Part shown: in pieces, positions 1-7,945 of the stretch
Layout: each line of letters starts with the position of its first letter
How positions within the stretch are numbered: position 1 is the stretch's first letter
Assembly: GCF_018219815.1 (NCBI RefSeq)
Contig: NZ_JADMKU010000001.1
Coordinates: 310,001 to 374,000, forward strand
Length of the DNA stretch: 64,000 nucleotides
Source: Thalassovita aquimarina
GTDB lineage: Bacteria > Pseudomonadota > Alphaproteobacteria > Rhodobacterales > Rhodobacteraceae
Direction of reading: 5' to 3'
Program-made: the position numbers and the translations under genes
Notes under the pieces: model-generated
Told to the model about the DNA's origin: nothing
What the model saw: only the letters and a program-made list of their open reading frames with translations
The model's database searches: none

Positions 1-638
1 ATCAGGATCGGCAGACCGGCCGCCTCGATTTCTTCGCGCTTCAGTTCGGTCCAGCGGCTGACCGGGATCACCATGTCATCGGAAAATCCGCGCAGGTAGG
101 GTGATGCGGGCGCGCAATTGCGGTGCCGGATGCAGCCGAATGCCTTATGGTCGAGCATATGCTTCGGCACGCCGTGGAAATAGTTGATCATCGCCATCGC
201 GCCCCAGCAGACGCCGAAGGTGGAATGCACATGCGTCTGGGTCCAGTCGAAAATGCGCTTCAACTCGTCCCAGTATGTGACACCGTCGAAATCGAGATGT
301 TCGATCGGGGCGCCAGTGATGATCAGACCGTCGAACTTGGTGCCCTCCGCCTCGACCTCGCAGAAGGGGCGGTAAAACGCCTCCATGTGGTCGGCGGCGG
401 TGTTCTTGGTCTCGTGCTCGCTCATCCGGATCAGGTGCAATTCGATCTGCAACGGCGTCGCGCCGATCAGCCTTGCGAACTGGGTTTCGGTCTGGATCTT
501 CTTCGGCATCAGGTTCAGAAGCCCGATGCGGATGGGGCGGATGTCCTGCTTTTCTGCCGCGCTTTCCGGCATGACCATCACTCCCTCGCGCGAAAGCACG
601 TCGAAGGCAGGCAGGTCGGCTGGAAGTTTGATCGGCAT
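1..638 (-). CDS. metA: MetA-family homoserine O-acyltransferase, 5' part (C-terminus outside window)
   Basis: Transfers an acyl group to the homoserine hydroxyl in the first committed step of methionine synthesis; cytoplasmic. The first 212 codons are present, starting [10 protein letters not shown]. The family block [12 protein letters not shown] lies at residues 40-51 and the nucleophile cysteine in the motif GVCWGAM; the catalytic His/Glu pair near residue 235 would lie beyond the window edge. Residue 113 is Glu in TGAPIEHL. In this family Glu at the equivalent of E. coli position 111 goes with acetyl-CoA use and Gly with succinyl-CoA, so I predict an acetyltransferase despite the usual succinyltransferase label. 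It lies 47 bp behind the ATPase gene in the same direction, so they are probably co-transcribed. Confidence 0.95.
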   Translation of the reverse strand, partial: MPIKLPADLPAFDVLSREGVMVMPESAAEKQDIRPIRIGLLNLMPKKIQTETQFARLIGATPLQIELHLIRMSEHETKNTAADHMEAFYRPFCEVEAEGTKFDGLIITGAPIEHLDFDGVTYWDELKRIFDWTQTHVHSTFGVCWGAMAMINYFHGVPKHMLDHKAFGCIRHRNCAPASPYLRGFSDDMVIPVSRWTELKREEIEAAGLPIL

Positions 639-685
639 TTATTCGGACTCCGTTAGCATGTGGAAGGGGTTAGATAGAACGGGGA

Positions 686-1546
686 TCAGCCCCTCTCAAG
701 GGCCTTTGCGACAAGATCCTCGAAATCCCCGGCGGTCTTGACCTGTGCGATTTCGTCCGCGGTCACCCTGATGCCCCAGTTTTTCGCCATCGCCGCATAG
801 CGCGGCTGCCGGTGCGCCAGCGCCTGGGCATAGGTCCAGCGGATGAAATCGTCCGGATCGACCTCGTCTTCGGTTTGCTGGAACAGGTCGAGGTATTCGT
901 GCCAGACCCGGTCAAGGAAAGCCGGCTGATAGGACATCGGCTTGGGGGCCTTGTCGAAGCGGCGGATCAATTCCTCGGTATGGGCCTCGTCGCCCTTGAT
1001 CCAGATCATCAGCGTGGAATTGGCCAGCGAGCGCAGCACCGGGTCATTCGCGTCCTCGGGATCGACCCATTCGCAGATCGACCCGCCGCTGTCGCAGATG
1101 AAATGCGGATAGCCGTACAGCGCCTCGGCCCGTTCGATGAAATAGGGGGTATCCATCAGCGCCTTGATCTCGGCCTGGCGGAACTGTTCCTGGCGGCGGG
1201 TGAATTCGGCGTAAGTGAGCCCGCCCTTGGCCGGATCGCCCGGCTTGCCCAGATAGGCCGCGACCGGGGTCAGGTTGTCGAAGGTAATGTTGGAACCGAT
1301 ATAGATCGAATCCGACATCAGCAGGTCGCGCAGGAAGGGAACCTTCATCGCCTCGCGCTTGGCGTTGTCGGCGATGTACTCGCCCATGTAGCGGGTGCCG
1401 ATGCGGTAATCGATCGAATAGTGGAACCAGTCGCCGTGATCGCGCAGGACATTGGACACATAGGTCTTGCCCAGCCCCGACATCCCGAAAAACAGCACCC
1501 GCTTCTTCGGCGCGTCCAGCCAGTCCCTGGCGTTTTGATAGATCAT
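686..1546 (-). CDS. P-loop ATPase of unknown role, Rhodobacteraceae-type
   Basis: A 286-aa soluble protein with a Walker A motif GMSGLGKT at residues 21-28, right after a hydrophobic beta strand (RVLFF). The rest resembles small nucleoside or shikimate-kinase-like P-loop folds only in general shape: IDYRIGTRYM near residues 45-54, and FICDSGGSICEW near 150 where a second acidic motif would be expected. I recognise it as a conserved roseobacter protein but know no function. Its position directly upstream of metA on the same strand suggests a shared transcript. No signal peptide or membrane segment is seen. Confidence 0.85.
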   Translation of the reverse strand: MIYQNARDWLDAPKKRVLFFGMSGLGKTYVSNVLRDHGDWFHYSIDYRIGTRYMGEYIADNAKREAMKVPFLRDLLMSDSIYIGSNITFDNLTPVAAYLGKPGDPAKGGLTYAEFTRRQEQFRQAEIKALMDTPYFIERAEALYGYPHFICDSGGSICEWVDPEDANDPVLRSLANSTLMIWIKGDEAHTEELIRRFDKAPKPMSYQPAFLDRVWHEYLDLFQQTEDEVDPDDFIRWTYAQALAHRQPRYAAMAKNWGIRVTADEIAQVKTAGDFEDLVAKALERG

Positions 1547-1596
1547 TCAGTCACCCCGTTTCGTTGCCAATGCATTAGCTTTGGCCGCGAAAGGGG

Positions 1597-2475
1597 TCAA
1601 ACCCTATTCCGCTTTCGCTCCGCCAGCCGCAGCACCCGCCCGTCGATCGCCAGCAACCCGGCGGCCAGCAGGACGAACCCGGCATAGGCGCGCGGCGGCA
1701 GGTCTTCGCCCAGGACCAGCGCGCCCAACAGGATGGCGAAAGGGGTCAGCAGCGGCGTGACAAGCATCAGGTTGCCAGCCCCGGCAATCGCCAGCACCCG
1801 GTAATACAGCAGGTACGCCCCGGCAGTGGCGAACACCGACAGGTACAGCAGCGCCATCCAGCTCGGCGCGGCAAGGGAAAGATCGGGAATGCCCTCGATC
1901 GACAGCGCGACCGGGATCATCATGAGAGTGCTCATGCTCAGCATCCCGGCGGCGGCCACTTGCGGCCGCAACCCGCCCAGCCGCGCCCGCGCCCAGCTGC
2001 CCGCCAATCCGTAGCTGACCGAAGAGGCCAGCATCGCCAGCTGCGCCAGCGAGGTCGGGTCGAACTGGGTCAGGGCAGAGGGGCCGATCACCATCGCCGA
2101 ACCGGCAAAGCCAAGCGTGATCCCGGTCAGCTTGCGCCGGCTGAGCCGTTCATCGGCGAACACCAGCGCCGCCATCAGCACGCCGAATATGGCGGTCGAG
2201 GCATTAAGGATACCGGTCAATCCCGTCGGGATATGTTGCTGCGCCCAGGTGATCAGGGTGAAGGGCACGGCATTGTTCAGCAGCCCCATCACCGCGAAGG
2301 CGCCCCAGATGCGCAGGTCTCGCGGCACCGGCAGGCCGCGGATCAGCACCACCGCCCAAAGCACCACAGCCGCCCCGAAAAGACGCAGCGCGACCGTGCT
2401 CAGGTAACCAAGCTCGCGCAGGACCAGCGCGGTGGACAGGAAGGACGCGCCCCAGATCGCCGCTAGCAGCAGCAA
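1597..2475 (-). CDS. EamA/DMT-family permease with a disrupted or unusual 5' end
   Basis: Inner-membrane protein with about ten hydrophobic helices and two EamA repeats; the first helix carries the family signature LLLLAAIWGASF. Substrate is unknown (drug/metabolite exporter superfamily). The longest frame can only begin at a TTG within helix 1 (2475), because an in-frame TGA lies 39 bases upstream. An ATG at 2515 in another frame encodes MTQKTLSLRA; dropping one base of the TT at 2484-2485 would join it as RAWSELLLLAAIW, a normal EamA start. So there is either a one-base insertion (true mutation or sequencing error) or a non-canonical start. Downstream of a second EamA gene on the same strand. 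Confidence 0.8.
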   Translation of the reverse strand: MLLLAAIWGASFLSTALVLRELGYLSTVALRLFGAAVVLWAVVLIRGLPVPRDLRIWGAFAVMGLLNNAVPFTLITWAQQHIPTGLTGILNASTAIFGVLMAALVFADERLSRRKLTGITLGFAGSAMVIGPSALTQFDPTSLAQLAMLASSVSYGLAGSWARARLGGLRPQVAAAGMLSMSTLMMIPVALSIEGIPDLSLAAPSWMALLYLSVFATAGAYLLYYRVLAIAGAGNLMLVTPLLTPFAILLGALVLGEDLPPRAYAGFVLLAAGLLAIDGRVLRLAERKRNRV

Positions 2476-2567
2476 TTCGGACCAAGGCGCGCAGGGAAAG
2501 CGTTTTCTGCGTCATGCGGCGACACTGGCGCGCGGGCAGGGCGCGTTCAATCCGATTGTTGCGTTTC

Positions 2568-3434
2568 TCACCGCCGGGTTTCGCCCCAGATATTGAGGTA
2601 GTTGCCGGCAAAGATCACCAGCGCGCCGACAATGACCCAGATGTCGACCATCTCGCCATAGATCAGCATGCCGACGACGGCCACGATCGGCAGCCGGGTG
2701 AAATCGATCGGCATCACCACGCTGGCCGGGGCCAGGGACAGCGCCGTGGTCAAGCAGAAATGCGCCAAGAGTCCGGCACAGCCGATCAGCACCAGCCAGG
2801 GCAGCGATTGCGCGGAGGGCACAGCGATGTCGCCGTCGAACCCGGCGCAGACCACGCCGAACACGGCCTGCATGACGGTCAGGTAGAACAGGATGCTGAT
2901 GATGGTTTCCCGCCGCGTCAGCTTGCGGGTGAAAATCGCCGTGCAGGCAAACCCGATCGCCGCCATCGCCGCCGCGGCCTGGCCGAATTCCAGCGGCGTG
3001 GCACCGGGACGGGCGACGATCAGGATGCCGACGAAGCCGATCAGCGCGGCGATGGCCCGGATCGGCGTGATCCGTTCGCCCAGCAGCAGCGGTGACAGCA
3101 CCACCACCCAAAGCGGCGAGGTGAATTCCAGCGCGAAAACCTGCGCCAGCGGGATCACGGTGATGGCGTAGAACCACAGGTTCTGACCGGTGAAGTGAAA
3201 CAGGTTACGGATCAGGTGCAGGCCCAGATTGTCGCGCCGGACCTGGCCCAGCCTGCCGGTTGCCAGCGCCACGCTCATCACGATGCAGATGCCGACGAAG
3301 CTGCGATACATCATGACTTCGAAGGTATCGAGCTCGAAACTGAGCGCGCGCCCGGCCACCGCCATCGAGGTGAAGGAGGCAATCGCGCCGCTCATCCACA
3401 GCGCCGCCTTCAAAACATCCGCCCCGGCCGTCAT
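2568..3434 (-). CDS. EamA/RhaT-type DMT permease
   Basis: A 288-aa integral membrane protein with ten predicted helices in two EamA repeats; typical elements are RNLFHFTGQNLWFYAI and LEFTSPLWVVVLSPLLLGE. Substrate cannot be assigned. I start it at MTAGADVLKAALWMSG (ATG at 3434, preceded by GGGGGG); the longer frame would translate the GC-hairpin repeat element between this gene and guaA, which is not coding. It precedes the other EamA gene with a 92-bp gap to that gene's frame, and the two may form a pair. It lies downstream of guaA on the same strand, separated by the repeat element. Confidence 0.9.
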   Translation of the reverse strand: MTAGADVLKAALWMSGAIASFTSMAVAGRALSFELDTFEVMMYRSFVGICIVMSVALATGRLGQVRRDNLGLHLIRNLFHFTGQNLWFYAITVIPLAQVFALEFTSPLWVVVLSPLLLGERITPIRAIAALIGFVGILIVARPGATPLEFGQAAAAMAAIGFACTAIFTRKLTRRETIISILFYLTVMQAVFGVVCAGFDGDIAVPSAQSLPWLVLIGCAGLLAHFCLTTALSLAPASVVMPIDFTRLPIVAVVGMLIYGEMVDIWVIVGALVIFAGNYLNIWGETRR

Positions 3435-3449
3435 CTTCCCCCCAAATCG

Positions 3450-3525
3450 CTTCTTCTGTTCAAAAATATCCCGGGGGAGTCGCCCAAGGGGCGACGGGGG
3501 CAGAGCCCCCTTTGGCCGCCCCTCA
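3450..3525 (-). repeat. 3'-end repeat element, copy A (GC hairpin plus conserved tag)
   Basis: Read on the minus strand directly after guaA: a GGGGGC-N3-GCCCCC hairpin, a second hairpin (GTCGCCC/GGGCGAC), then a tag beginning CCGGGATATTT and ending GAACAGAAGAAG (3450-3474). The same composite recurs at 14820-14904. It may serve as a terminator or 3' UTR element of guaA; no T-run follows the hairpins, so an ordinary intrinsic terminator is not clear. Confidence 0.75.
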
Positions 3526-3533
3526 GCCAAGCA

Positions 3534-5099
3534 TCATTCCAGCTCGATCGTGCCCGGCGGTTTCGAGGTGCAGTCGTAGAACACCCGGTTCACGCCCTTC
3601 ACCTCGTTGATGATCCGCGTCGCGGTCTCGCCGAGGAATTCATGGGTGAACGGGTAATAATCCGCCGTCATCCCGTCGACCGATGTCACCGCCCGCAGCG
3701 CCAGCGCGTAATCATAGGTCCGCCCGTCGCCCATCACGCCCACCGTGCGCATCGGCAGGATGGCGGCGAAGGCCTGCCAGATCTCGTCATAAAGCCCGTG
3801 CTTGCGGATCTGGTCGATGTAAACCGCATCCGCCTCGCGCAGGATGCGGAGCTTGTCGCGGCTGATCTCGCCGGGGCAGCGGATCGCCAGGCCCGGCCCG
3901 GGGAAGGGATGCCGGCCGATGAACGAGGCCGGAAGACCCAGCTCATGCCCAAGCGCGCGCACCTCGTCCTTGAACAGTTCGCGCAGCGGTTCGACCAGTT
4001 TCAGCCCCATCTTTTCCGGCAGCCCGCCCACGTTGTGGTGCGACTTGATGGTGACCGACGGCCCGCCCGAAAAGGACACGGATTCGATCACGTCAGGATA
4101 GAGCGTGCCTTGCGCGAGGAACTCCGCCCCCTCGATCTGGTTGGCGTATTTCTGGAACACGTCGATGAAGAGCCGACCGATGGTCTTGCGCTTGACCTCG
4201 GGGTCGGACACGCCCTCCAGTTCGCCCAAGAACAGGTCGGATTCATCGGCATGGATCAGGTTCAGATTATAGTTCTCGCGGAACATCTGGACGACCTGCT
4301 CGGCCTCGTTCTTGCGCAGCAAGCCGTGGTCGACAAAGACACAGGTCAGCTGATCGCCGATCGCTTCGTGCAGCAGGATGCCGGTGACCGAACTGTCGAC
4401 GCCGCCGGAAAGGGCGCAGATCACCTTCTTGTCGCCGACCTGTTCGCGGATCTTCTCGATCATCTCTTCGCGATAGGCGCCCATGGTCCAGTCGCCGCTG
4501 AACCCCGCCAGCTTGATGAAATTCTCGTAGAGCGTCGCGCCGTTCGGGGTGTGGTGCACTTCGGGGTGGAACTGCACCGCGAAGAAGTTGCGCGACAGGT
4601 CCGCGGTGATCGCGAAGGGCGCGCCGGGCGAGGTGCCGTAGACGTCAAACCCGGGGGCAATTTCGGCCACGTGGTCGCCGTGGCTCATCCAGACCTGTTC
4701 CTTGCCTTCCAGGAACCACCCGTTGAGGAATTCCGGACGGTCCTCGGAGGGCGTCACGTAGGCGCGGCCGAATTCGGCGGTAGCGTGTTCGCCGGCTTCC
4801 ACCTTGCCGCCCAGATCGTGCATCATCACCTGCTGGCCATAGCAGATGCCGAGGATCGGAACGCCCAGATCGTAGACCGTTTTCGGCGGCCGCGGAGACC
4901 CGTCGCGCATCACGCTGTCGGGCCCGCCCGAGAAGATCACCGCTTTCGGCCCGAATTCGGCCAGAAACGCGTCGGTGACGTTCTGATAGGGGTGTATTTC
5001 GCAATAGACGTTCAGTTCACGCAGACGACGCGCAATCAGCTGCGTCACCTGGCTTCCGAAGTCTATGATGAGAAGGCGGTCATGCGATGTCTGTGTCAT
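3534..5099 (-). CDS. guaA: GMP synthase (glutamine-hydrolysing)
   Basis: Converts XMP, glutamine and ATP to GMP in purine synthesis; cytoplasmic dimer. At 521 aa it has the usual length. The class I glutamine amidotransferase domain (about 1-195) carries the nucleophile Cys86 in GICYGQQ and the partner FHPE motif near residue 174. The ATP pyrophosphatase domain follows, with the P-loop SGGVDSS near 230, and the C-terminal dimerisation domain ends KPPGTIELE. The start is the ATG at 5099. Single gene, followed by a GC-hairpin repeat element. No frameshift or missing residue seen. Confidence 0.98.
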   Translation of the reverse strand: MTQTSHDRLLIIDFGSQVTQLIARRLRELNVYCEIHPYQNVTDAFLAEFGPKAVIFSGGPDSVMRDGSPRPPKTVYDLGVPILGICYGQQVMMHDLGGKVEAGEHATAEFGRAYVTPSEDRPEFLNGWFLEGKEQVWMSHGDHVAEIAPGFDVYGTSPGAPFAITADLSRNFFAVQFHPEVHHTPNGATLYENFIKLAGFSGDWTMGAYREEMIEKIREQVGDKKVICALSGGVDSSVTGILLHEAIGDQLTCVFVDHGLLRKNEAEQVVQMFRENYNLNLIHADESDLFLGELEGVSDPEVKRKTIGRLFIDVFQKYANQIEGAEFLAQGTLYPDVIESVSFSGGPSVTIKSHHNVGGLPEKMGLKLVEPLRELFKDEVRALGHELGLPASFIGRHPFPGPGLAIRCPGEISRDKLRILREADAVYIDQIRKHGLYDEIWQAFAAILPMRTVGVMGDGRTYDYALALRAVTSVDGMTADYYPFTHEFLGETATRIINEVKGVNRVFYDCTSKPPGTIELE

Positions 5100-5261
5100 G
5101 TTTGCCTAGTAGGGCCGAAGCCGTGCAAGGTCAATGCAGGACAGCACCGCGATGCCCTCGGATCGGATTTCCGGTGCGTTTGCCAATTCTGTCGGTACCG
5201 CAGGCAGTAGGATTGATCCACCGCAAGGCAGCGCGAGCGCCGCAGTGAAATCCTGTGCTCA

Positions 5262-6377
5262 ATGGTTTCCGTCGTCCGTCCCATCGCCTACGCCTTCGCC
5301 GCCCTGTTGCTGCTGCTCGCCGCGAGCATGGCCACAACCGGAAGCCCGGGGCGTGCGGTTCTTCTTGTCCTAGCCGCCGTCGCGGTGTCGCCCGCGCTCG
5401 GTCATGTTGTGCAACGGCGGGGCGGGCAGGGGCGCGCGATCCTGCGTCGCGCCGCCATTATCATCGCCGCGCTCGGCGCTTTCGGGTTTATCACCGCCTC
5501 GAACAGCCGCGACAGCATTTATGCCAGCCAGGAAATCCGCGACCGGTTCCACGCCATGTATCGGGAAAAGCTCGCCGACTGGCCGGCCCCGTATGTTTCC
5601 GTCAGTGCTGCAACCGATTACGGCAACGTTCATGTGCTGGTGAGCGGCCCGACTGACGGACCGCCAATGCTTCTGCTACACGCTTCGGGTGTGGGAAGCT
5701 GGTCGTGGTACCACAATATCGGTGCGTTGAGCGGCCCTTATCGAACCTATGCAATCGACCTGATCGGCGACGCGGGCCTGAGCGAATACGACACCCTGCG
5801 GCACAGGATGAAGAACGGGCGGGATCAGGCAGAACATTACAGAGCGATCATGGATCATTTCGGGATAGACCGTGCCGTCGTGGTCGGCGCCTCCGAAGGC
5901 GGTTTCATTGCAACCTACCTTGCGCTTCACCACCCCGAGAGGGTGTCGCGGATGATCTTGCTGGGTCCGATGGGGTATTCGGGCGCGGTAGGCGCTATCG
6001 TCCGGATTACGCTGACGCAGATGTTTCCGTTTCGCTGGCTACAAGACGCGACTTTCCGCTGGGCTTTCAGCAATGACGAGGGGCTTAGGACCGAATACGC
6101 GCAATGGTTCCCGCTGCTGATGGAGGGCGTTTTCCCGCAAAAGGTCGCACCCCTGCCATTTTCAGCCGAAGAGCGTCAGAGGGTTACAGTGCCGACCATG
6201 TTCGTTTTCGGAATGCGCGACAACCTTGTCGGGGATGTCGAAAAGGCGCGGGCGCTGGTTCAGGACATGCCGGATGTGACTGTCGAAACCGTGGAGGCCG
6301 GTCATCTCATGGACGGTGAGGTTCCCGAAACCATCGACCGCCTGATCCTGGAATTTGCGGCCCGGGACAGGAGATGA
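5262..6377 (+). CDS. Membrane-anchored alpha/beta-fold hydrolase
   Basis: A 371-aa protein with two to three hydrophobic segments in the first 90 residues, then an alpha/beta hydrolase domain. The nucleophile elbow is VVGASEGGF (Gly-Ala-Ser-Glu-Gly), the acid is probably the Asp of FGMRDNLV and the base His is in EAGHLMDGE near the C-terminus, giving a complete triad; LLHASGVGSWSW supplies the oxyanion region. The anchor suggests the catalytic domain is periplasmic-facing or membrane-bound. Substrate unknown; esterase or lactonase are possible. No clear Shine-Dalgarno is seen before the ATG at 5262. It ends just before a terminator shared in position with the convergent porin gene. Confidence 0.85.
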   Translation: MVSVVRPIAYAFAALLLLLAASMATTGSPGRAVLLVLAAVAVSPALGHVVQRRGGQGRAILRRAAIIIAALGAFGFITASNSRDSIYASQEIRDRFHAMYREKLADWPAPYVSVSAATDYGNVHVLVSGPTDGPPMLLLHASGVGSWSWYHNIGALSGPYRTYAIDLIGDAGLSEYDTLRHRMKNGRDQAEHYRAIMDHFGIDRAVVVGASEGGFIATYLALHHPERVSRMILLGPMGYSGAVGAIVRITLTQMFPFRWLQDATFRWAFSNDEGLRTEYAQWFPLLMEGVFPQKVAPLPFSAEERQRVTVPTMFVFGMRDNLVGDVEKARALVQDMPDVTVETVEAGHLMDGEVPETIDRLILEFAARDRR

Positions 6378-6380
6378 AGC

Positions 6381-6413
6381 AAAGAAAAACGCGAGGCCCC
6401 TTAAGGCCCCGCG
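6381..6413 (-). terminator. Intrinsic terminator of the FadL-type porin gene
   Basis: On the minus strand a GC-rich stem (GCGGGGCC / GGGGCCTCGC around a TTAA loop, one mismatch) is followed by GTTTTTCTTT. It lies 25 bp beyond the porin stop codon and 4 bp after the convergent hydrolase stop, so it may stop both transcripts. Confidence 0.8.
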
Positions 6414-6437
6414 CGGAATCGTCCGATGGTCAGACGG

Positions 6438-7676
6438 TTACCATTTCCAGGTCATGGCGACGGACAGTTCGTCCTGGCTCATCTGGGTGGAAATCGGCGT
6501 TACACCGTCCAGGGCCATCACCCCCGACAGAGAATTGTCGAAGGCGTGGGAATAAGACACGTGGAATTCACGCCGGTCATTGATCCGCATCGTGCCGCCG
6601 ATCGTGGCATGCCATTGCGGCGTTGCCGGTGCCAGCGTGTTCAGCGTCACCTGCGAAGAATCGGTGAACATCGTGTTGTAGGACACGCCGCCGCGCACCG
6701 TCCATTTGTCGCTGGCGCGGTATTCGGCGCCGATGCGGATCACGTCCATGTCGTCCCAGCCGAAACCGGGGCCGTCGGCGGCGCCAAGCGGGCTGGCGGT
6801 CGGGAAGGGATTACCCAGAGCTGCGACCTTGGAATAGAAAATCCGTTCCCATTCCGCGGTTAAGGTCCAGGCCGCGTTCGATTGCGGGGTGTAGGACAGG
6901 CCGACCTTGGCGGTTGCCGGAATGTCGAAATCGCCGCCCTCGGCGAAGAGGCCGGAATATTTCTCGAACGGCTCCATGTAGATCCGCGACCGGTAGCTGG
7001 CGCCGAAGGTAAACCCGTTGCCCGCGTTGATCACCGCGCCGACCATGGCGCCGGCGCCGAACGACCAGTCGTCGCCATTATCAGACAGCGCCGTTGCATC
7101 CGCCGAAAAGCCGCCGAAACCCGCCAGGCCAGTGGCCGAGAACCGCTGCGCGGCGATGATCGGGGCAAAGCCCAGCGACAGGCCGTTATCCAGATCGGTG
7201 GCATAGTTCACCTGGATGAAAAGCTGTTCCAGATTCACCCCCAACGGCCCGGGGATCACGCCGCCGCCGAAGAAGTTGGTCTGATATTCGGTATTCATGC
7301 CGCCGTTGCCGTACATCAGCACGCCGAGCGTCGATCCGTTTTCCAACCGGAAATTGCCGCCGCCACAGGGGACGGGGAAGAATTCCTTGTCACTGTCGAA
7401 GGTTCCCATGCCGGTGATCGTGGTCGACCGCTTGGGCGAAAACAGGCTCAGGCAGGCGCCCGCCTGATCGGGGTAACGGGTGCCCATGGCGGGATTCGCG
7501 GTCAATCCCATGACACCGGTGCCGATGGCGACGCCGGACCCGGCCATGCCTTTCGATTCAACGCTTGTGCCGTTGGAAAAATACCCGGTGGTCGCCACAG
7601 CCGGGGCTGCGAATAGCACGAGCGAAGTTGTGGCCAGAACGCCCAAGGGGCGCCGGCCGGCGAATTGTCTTGTCAT
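6438..7676 (-). CDS. OmpP1/FadL-family outer-membrane transporter
   Basis: Beta-barrel of the FadL family, which takes up hydrophobic compounds such as long-chain fatty acids through the outer membrane. A signal peptide (LGVLATTSLVLFAAPAVA, then ATTGYF) precedes the family N-terminus TGYFSNGTSVESKGMAGSGVA (about residues 30-50), the plug region that binds substrate. The mature chain ends in Trp-Lys-Trp, giving the terminal aromatic expected of outer-membrane proteins. I start at 7676, where GGAGGAG stands six bases before the ATG; the longer frame includes an AT-rich intergenic stretch. 412 aa is normal for the family. Divergent from the MttB-family gene. Exact substrate unknown. Confidence 0.93.
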   Translation of the reverse strand: MTRQFAGRRPLGVLATTSLVLFAAPAVATTGYFSNGTSVESKGMAGSGVAIGTGVMGLTANPAMGTRYPDQAGACLSLFSPKRSTTITGMGTFDSDKEFFPVPCGGGNFRLENGSTLGVLMYGNGGMNTEYQTNFFGGGVIPGPLGVNLEQLFIQVNYATDLDNGLSLGFAPIIAAQRFSATGLAGFGGFSADATALSDNGDDWSFGAGAMVGAVINAGNGFTFGASYRSRIYMEPFEKYSGLFAEGGDFDIPATAKVGLSYTPQSNAAWTLTAEWERIFYSKVAALGNPFPTASPLGAADGPGFGWDDMDVIRIGAEYRASDKWTVRGGVSYNTMFTDSSQVTLNTLAPATPQWHATIGGTMRINDRREFHVSYSHAFDNSLSGVMALDGVTPISTQMSQDELSVAMTWKW

Positions 7677-7945
7677 ATTTTCTCCTCCCAGACGGGTAAA
7701 AACCCTGAAGACCGGCCTCATTATGTGTTTCCAGGGCGCGGTGCTCCGAAATGGATAATTATATGCGCATGTGTAAATGTAAACATAAAATGCGTTTTTT
7801 CGAATATAACCGGCCAGAGGCCCGCCCGGCAATGTCGTATTTTTCCCTTGGAAGCCGCAATTCGCGCAGGCCGTGACGCCTTCTTTGGCTTAAACATGTG
7901 GCAAAGGCGGTTTCCGCTGCGCGCATAGGACAAAGGCAGGACGAG

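Noticed and set aside
639-685. SAM-II-type riboswitch before metA
   Set aside because: Only 47 bp separate metA from the ATPase gene. GCTAACGGAG resembles the end of a SAM-II core, but I cannot find the matching 5' stem.
3195-5210. 671-codon plus-strand frame across guaA
   Set aside because: It is antisense to guaA, whose motifs are complete. Long antisense frames are common in GC-rich DNA, and its translation shows low-complexity His/Arg/Gln runs and no family.
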